DNA of 10,246 bases from NCBI GenBank assembly GCA_028565635.1, contig JAOXYB010065979.1:1-10246 (forward strand), written 5' to 3'. Source of the DNA: Phoronis ovalis. Lineage: Eukaryota; Phoronida; Phoronidae. Of the stretch, positions 8,001 to 10,246 are shown piece by piece. The stretch's first letter is position 1. Every line of letters starts with the position of its first letter. A program made the translations under genes and the position numbers. The notes beneath the pieces are model-generated. The model had not been told where the DNA came from and searched no databases. It was given only the letters and a program-made list of their open reading frames with translations.

Positions 8001-9698
8001 GTACATAACTGGGAATAATGATTTTATTTATAGTTCACAAGCATGTCTTCCATATTTGAAGAGTGGTAAAAATCCACACATCTTGAATATCAGTCCTCCA
8101 TTAAACTTGAATCCAACATGGTTTAAAGGTCATGTGGGTATGTATGCCCAATAAAACACACAAGCTTCATTTCTTAAAATTATTCTTTGCAGAAAGGTTT
8201 TTGCACAAAATGACTGTACACAATAATTTATGACTAAAATATTTAGTTTAAACTATAAGGTTAATTTTGGTTTTACACCTGCGGTAATACAATTAGTGGA
8301 GTAGTACAATTAGTTTATTTTCTGTGTAAGTATTAATGGATATTTGTACATTGGATGATTTTGTGATGTTTTGTAGCCTACACAATGGCGAAATATGGAA
8401 TGTCCATGTGTGCTCTAGGAATGGCTGAAGAATTTCAGAAAGATGGAATAGCGGTTAATGCACTCTGGCCAAGAACAGGTAATTTTTATCCATTTATAAT
8501 ATTTTCATTAATTATTATTGGCTAATATGTGCATTCGAAACTGCAAGCTGAGGTCTTTATAGAAATTTATTTTTCAGAAGAGGCTGATATTAGCATCGCT
8601 GATGTTCAATTTCACAGAAACTATTGATTATTTTAAGTCATTATAAATTTGACAAATGTTTAAAATGACATCTGTACTCAAAACACTGTTTAACAATACA
8701 ATTAATTCATAAAGAAGGGCATATCAGAAAATGCTTGTTTCGGACTGTGAATTTTATTTTCGAAATCTGTAATCTGTATTCAGCAAATCCTATGTTATTT
8801 TATGGTATTGCCATTAAAATTATTAAAACTCTTCAGGTAACATTTGTTTTGCTAGATATGTCCCAAGGCCAAAGATCATGATGTCACTGTTACTGACTGT
8901 ACTTTTCAGACATTTAGTATACATAACTCTTGTTCACCATATACTTTATCCGAATGCAAAAAATCTATTTCATTGTTCTTTTCAGCTATATATACTGCTG
9001 CTATGCAGATGCTAGGGTCAGGTGAAGAGGTAGCAAGTCAGTGTCGCAAGCAAGAAATAATGGCTGATGCTGCTTATGTTATTCTTACTAAAGATAGTTT
9101 AAAGTTTACTGGAAATTTTTGTATTGACGACGAAGTACTCAGGGAAAATGGAGTGACAGACTTTGAGCAGTATGCTTGCGTCCCAGGTTGGTTTACCCAT
9201 TTTAATGAAATTCTTGATTTGTAGGTAGGGATATGAAAAGTAAATAAAGAAAGCATCAGACATTTTATTTCAGTAATTTTTTTTAATTGATATGTTGTGA
9301 TGTTTAGTGTGTTGGATTACTAATAAAAATTGAAATGTTGCAAGGTAAGACCTGAACCTAAGGATGGGAGATATCAAGAAAAACAGTGGAGAAAGAAATG
9401 TTGTGATTATTAAAATGCTGATGAAGTTATTTTCAATTTATAACACATTCGTAGTATATATGTTAGCAACTATTTTTTTCAGGTAGTACATTACTTCCGG
9501 ATTTCTTCTTGGATGGTGAAGACCCTCATGCTATAAAGCAACAAATGGAGGAAGGAGGCGCAACTTCAAAATTCACAGGTTCATCATCACAAGCAACATC
9601 TAGTGGTGATGTTGGAAAAACATTCCAAATACTTGACAGTATGTTGAATGAAGAATTGGTTCAATCTGTCAAAGGGGTTTATGCATTTGAGTTAAAAG
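5079..9698 (+). CDS. HSDL2: Hydroxysteroid dehydrogenase-like protein 2, exons 1-7, 3' end beyond window
   Basis: Exons 5079-5095, 6463-6626, 7233-7446, 8034-8137, 8377-8478, 8986-9186 and 9483-9698 join in frame (1018 nt, 339 codons plus one base). The product is a short-chain dehydrogenase/reductase with cofactor loop TGASRGIG (16-23), the HSDL2-typical KTAEPHPKLPGTIYTAA segment (42-58), NNAS (100-103), Asn125, catalytic Ser152, YTMAK (168-172, Tyr and Lys catalytic) and a substrate-loop NALWPRTAI (194-202). A Ser/Gln/Thr-rich linker (about 279-310) leads into the start of an SCP2 sterol-carrier domain (KTFQILDSML, VYAFELK). Human HSDL2 is a peroxisomal protein of about 418 residues, linked to fatty-acid and lipid metabolism; its exact substrate is unclear. 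About 80 C-terminal residues, including any peroxisomal targeting tripeptide, lie off the right edge. All catalytic residues are intact, so the gene looks functional. ATG 5079 has A at -3 and G at +4, and an in-frame TGA lies two codons upstream. Confidence 0.95.
5096..6462 (+). other. HSDL2: HSDL2 intron 1 (1367 bp)
   Basis: Runs from GTAAGT to TTTTTATAG and separates the tiny first coding exon from the dehydrogenase exons. It holds a perfect 13-bp hairpin (5229-5269), a direct repeat of TGTTTACCTAG about 35 bp apart (near 5827 and 5861) and a C-run at 6057-6064. Open frames at 5694-5455 (minus) and 5635-5883 (plus) have no recognisable domain and are probably chance. Confidence 0.8.
5229..5269. 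repeat. Perfect 13-bp inverted repeat (hairpin) in HSDL2 intron 1
   Basis: ACTATACTCTATA (5229-5241) is the exact reverse complement of TATAGAGTATAGT (5257-5269), with a 15-nt spacer. The spacer itself contains ATTACTATTA (5244-5253), the reverse complement of TAATAGTAAT at 5203-5212, so inverted repeats are nested. The match stops sharply at both ends of the stem. No target duplication was seen. Confidence 0.75.
6463..6626 (+). CDS. HSDL2: HSDL2 coding exon 2 (cofactor-binding half of the SDR fold)
   Basis: Acceptor TTATTTTTATAG, donor GAAG|GTATAA. It encodes KLAGRTIFITGASRGIGKAI and continues through AAKTAEPHPKLPGTIYTAAKE. It contains the TGxxxGxG dinucleotide-binding motif; Ser19 and Arg20 in that loop fit NADP(H) preference in classical SDRs. 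Exit phase 1. Confidence 0.95.
6627..7232 (+). other. HSDL2: HSDL2 intron 2 (606 bp) with a decoy acceptor
   Basis: Runs from GTATAA to TTTTTTATAG. A stronger-looking acceptor, TTTTTTTTCAG at 7070-7080, lies 152 bp before the real exon. Using it would add in-frame codons that reach TAA after about 25 residues. A GTAAAT donor at 7154 could bound a 73-nt pseudo-exon. Otherwise the sequence is AT-rich with nothing I can name. Confidence 0.75.
7233..7446 (+). CDS. HSDL2: HSDL2 coding exon 3 (NNAS motif, Asn125)
   Basis: Acceptor TTTTTTATAG, donor TG|GTAAGT. It encodes VEEAGGRCLPCIVDIR, then the IDILVNNASAISLTGT segment with the structural NNAG-like motif, and ends in VNGRGTFL. Asn125 occupies the catalytic-tetrad Asn position. 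Exit phase 2; the split codon becomes Cys132. Confidence 0.95.
7447..8033 (+). other. HSDL2: HSDL2 intron 3 (587 bp)
   Basis: Runs from GTAAGT to TTTATAG. It contains three AATAT units (7531-7545), an inverted repeat pairing 7811-7822 with 7889-7901, and a tight hairpin TGCTAGA-GAG-TCTAGCA at 7925-7941. Between about 7560 and 7960 the base composition is less AT-rich than in the other introns, which hints at old inserted sequence, but no end repeats or coding remnants can be defined. Confidence 0.7.
7811..7901. repeat. Imperfect inverted repeat in HSDL2 intron 3
   Basis: CTGCTACTGGAA (7811-7822) pairs with TTCCATGTAGCAG (7889-7901) with a single unpaired base. Weaker complementarity continues inward, including TCTGT against ACAGA. 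The loop is about 66 nt. Origin unknown. Confidence 0.45.
8034..8137 (+). CDS. HSDL2: HSDL2 coding exon 4 (catalytic Ser)
   Basis: Acceptor TTTATTTATAG, donor G|GTATGT. It encodes CSQACLPYLKSG, then HILNISPPLNLNPTWFKGHV. Ser152 in NISPPL is the catalytic serine position. The NISPPLNLNP block is strongly conserved in HSDL2. Exit phase 1. Confidence 0.95.
8377..8478 (+). CDS. HSDL2: HSDL2 coding exon 5 (YxxxK active site)
   Basis: Acceptor TGTTTTGTAG, donor ACAG|GTAATT. It encodes AYTMAKYGMSM with active-site Tyr168 and Lys172, then the helix LGMAEEF and IAVNALWPRT leading into the substrate loop. Exit phase 1. Confidence 0.95.
8479..8985 (+). other. HSDL2: HSDL2 intron 5 (507 bp)
   Basis: Runs from GTAATT to CTTTTCAG. 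The sequence is AT-rich and I see no gene, repeat or regulatory element in it. Confidence 0.75.
8986..9186 (+). CDS. HSDL2: HSDL2 coding exon 6 (end of SDR domain)
   Basis: Acceptor GTTCTTTTCAG, donor CCAG|GTTGGT, a non-consensus donor that lacks the usual A at +3 and A at +4. It encodes AIYTAAMQMLG, SQCRKQEIMADAAY, FTGNFCIDDEVL and the end of the dehydrogenase domain (DFEQYACVPG). The frame stays open through the donor for 12 codons of intron sequence before TAG at 9222-9224. Exit phase 1. Confidence 0.93.
9243..9248 (+). terminator. HSDL2: Candidate intronic poly(A) signal in HSDL2 intron 6
   Basis: AATAAA lies 19 nt after the in-frame intron stop codon TAG (9222-9224). It is followed about 45 nt later by a GT-rich stretch (9287-9316, with TATGTTGTGATG and TAGTGTGTTGG), the arrangement expected for a cleavage site. 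It could end a short transcript that reads through the weak GTTGGT donor. Confidence 0.35.
9483..9698 (+). CDS. HSDL2: HSDL2 coding exon 7 (linker and start of SCP2 domain)
   Basis: Acceptor ATTTTTTTCAG, donor AAAG|GTAATT. It encodes STLLPDFFLDGEDP, matching the LQPDFFLDE region of vertebrate HSDL2, then a low-complexity linker rich in Ser, Thr, Gly and Gln, and the first helices of the SCP2 domain (TFQILDSMLNEELVQSVKG). Exit phase 1; the next exon, expected to encode the sterol-carrier sheet, is not in the window. Confidence 0.92.
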
Positions 9699-10246
9699 GT
9701 AATTTTAGATAGGAGAAGATTTAGAAAGACGCAAAAACATTTTACTGGAATTGAATGTGGTTTCAACTCAAATTGCTCGAGCACTCTTTACTGCTGTTTT
9801 ATAGGTTACGTAAGCAAGTGACTTAAAAGTGTTTTAAAAACTTATTTCATGCACTTAAGTTTTGTTAGTCTGTATGCTGATTTTTAAAATTTAAAAATCG
9901 AAGTTCTAATAAATAATACTTACTTATGTGCTTTAGAGTTTCCGTTTTTGATTGGAAATTAATCAAATACAATCATAATTTATGACTCAAATTAAACATA
10001 ATCCTCAGCTATGTTGTGTGTGTAGTGTGATTAGCACGCTGCTGAAATTATGTATGCAACTATTTGATGTTCAGTTGTAGCAATATCAGTTTTTTATGCC
10101 CATCCACACAGTGGTGGATCGGCATATTGTCTTAGTGTAGGCGTCGTCGTCGGCGTACGTAACACTTTCCTTTGTCTCGCGATAACAGCTTCAGTTTTTA
10201 CCCGATCAGTTTCATATTCGGCACAGGGTAAATACAGGTCAAAGTG
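9699..10246 (+). other. HSDL2: HSDL2 intron 7, incomplete at window end
   Basis: Begins with GTAATT. No further SCP2-encoding exon is visible before the window ends. It is AT-rich up to about 10090, with one AATAAA at 9908-9913, and then turns abruptly into a CpG-rich repeat. Confidence 0.7.
10091..10246. repeat. Left part of a CpG-rich dispersed repeat with terminal hairpin
   Basis: The segment starts with a hairpin: TATGCC-C-ATCCAC (10095-10107) pairs with GTGGAT-C-GGCATA (10114-10126) except for one C/C mismatch, around a 6-nt loop. A GTC-rich tract follows (GCGTCGTCGTCGGCGTACG, about 10141-10159), then CpG-bearing sequence with TCTCGCGATAAC. The CpG density and composition differ sharply from the surrounding intron. 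The style resembles 'TATGCCC...GGGCATA...CGTCCGTC...' repeats I recall from several marine invertebrate genomes; this is recollection, not a search. The right end is outside the window. Confidence 0.6.

Noticed and set aside
9074-9256. Minus-strand open frame opposite HSDL2 exon 6
   Set aside because: It is the antisense shadow of the conserved exon and has no independent features.

Overview
This is an AT-rich animal (metazoan) genomic window. The genes are split by GT-AG introns, intergenic DNA is long, start codons sit in good Kozak contexts, and there is no operon structure. The proteins and the non-coding repeats (a fold-back element ending in a G-run, and a CpG-rich 'TATGCC...GGCATA' hairpin repeat) suggest a marine invertebrate, possibly a non-vertebrate deuterostome. 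The species cannot be fixed from the sequence alone.

Two protein-coding genes lie head to head. On the minus strand, 3849 down to 1655, is a two-coding-exon alpha-arrestin-like gene. Splicing 3849-3413 to 2519-1655 gives an uninterrupted 433-residue protein with both arrestin domains. On the plus strand, from 5079 to beyond the window end, is HSDL2 (hydroxysteroid dehydrogenase-like 2). Seven coding exons give residues 1 to about 340: a full short-chain dehydrogenase domain, a linker and the start of the SCP2 sterol-carrier domain. The rest of SCP2 and the C-terminus lie off the right edge.

Layout: 1-1654 is arrestin 3' UTR and flank with candidate poly(A) signals. 1655-3849 is the arrestin gene, whose intron holds a 280-bp fold-back DNA transposon with a perfect 8-bp target duplication. 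3850-5078 is the shared divergent upstream region. 5079-9698 is HSDL2, with introns carrying a 13-bp perfect hairpin (intron 1), a strong decoy splice acceptor (intron 2), an inverted repeat (intron 3) and a possible poly(A) site (intron 6). 9699-10246 is intron 7, ending in the left part of a CpG-rich dispersed repeat.

The two genes have no obvious functional link: one is a trafficking adaptor, the other a peroxisomal lipid-metabolism protein. I found no RNA gene, CRISPR array, defence locus or other unusual system. The points most worth checking are the possible dehydrogenase-only HSDL2 isoform, the PPxY-less arrestin and the fold-back transposon.
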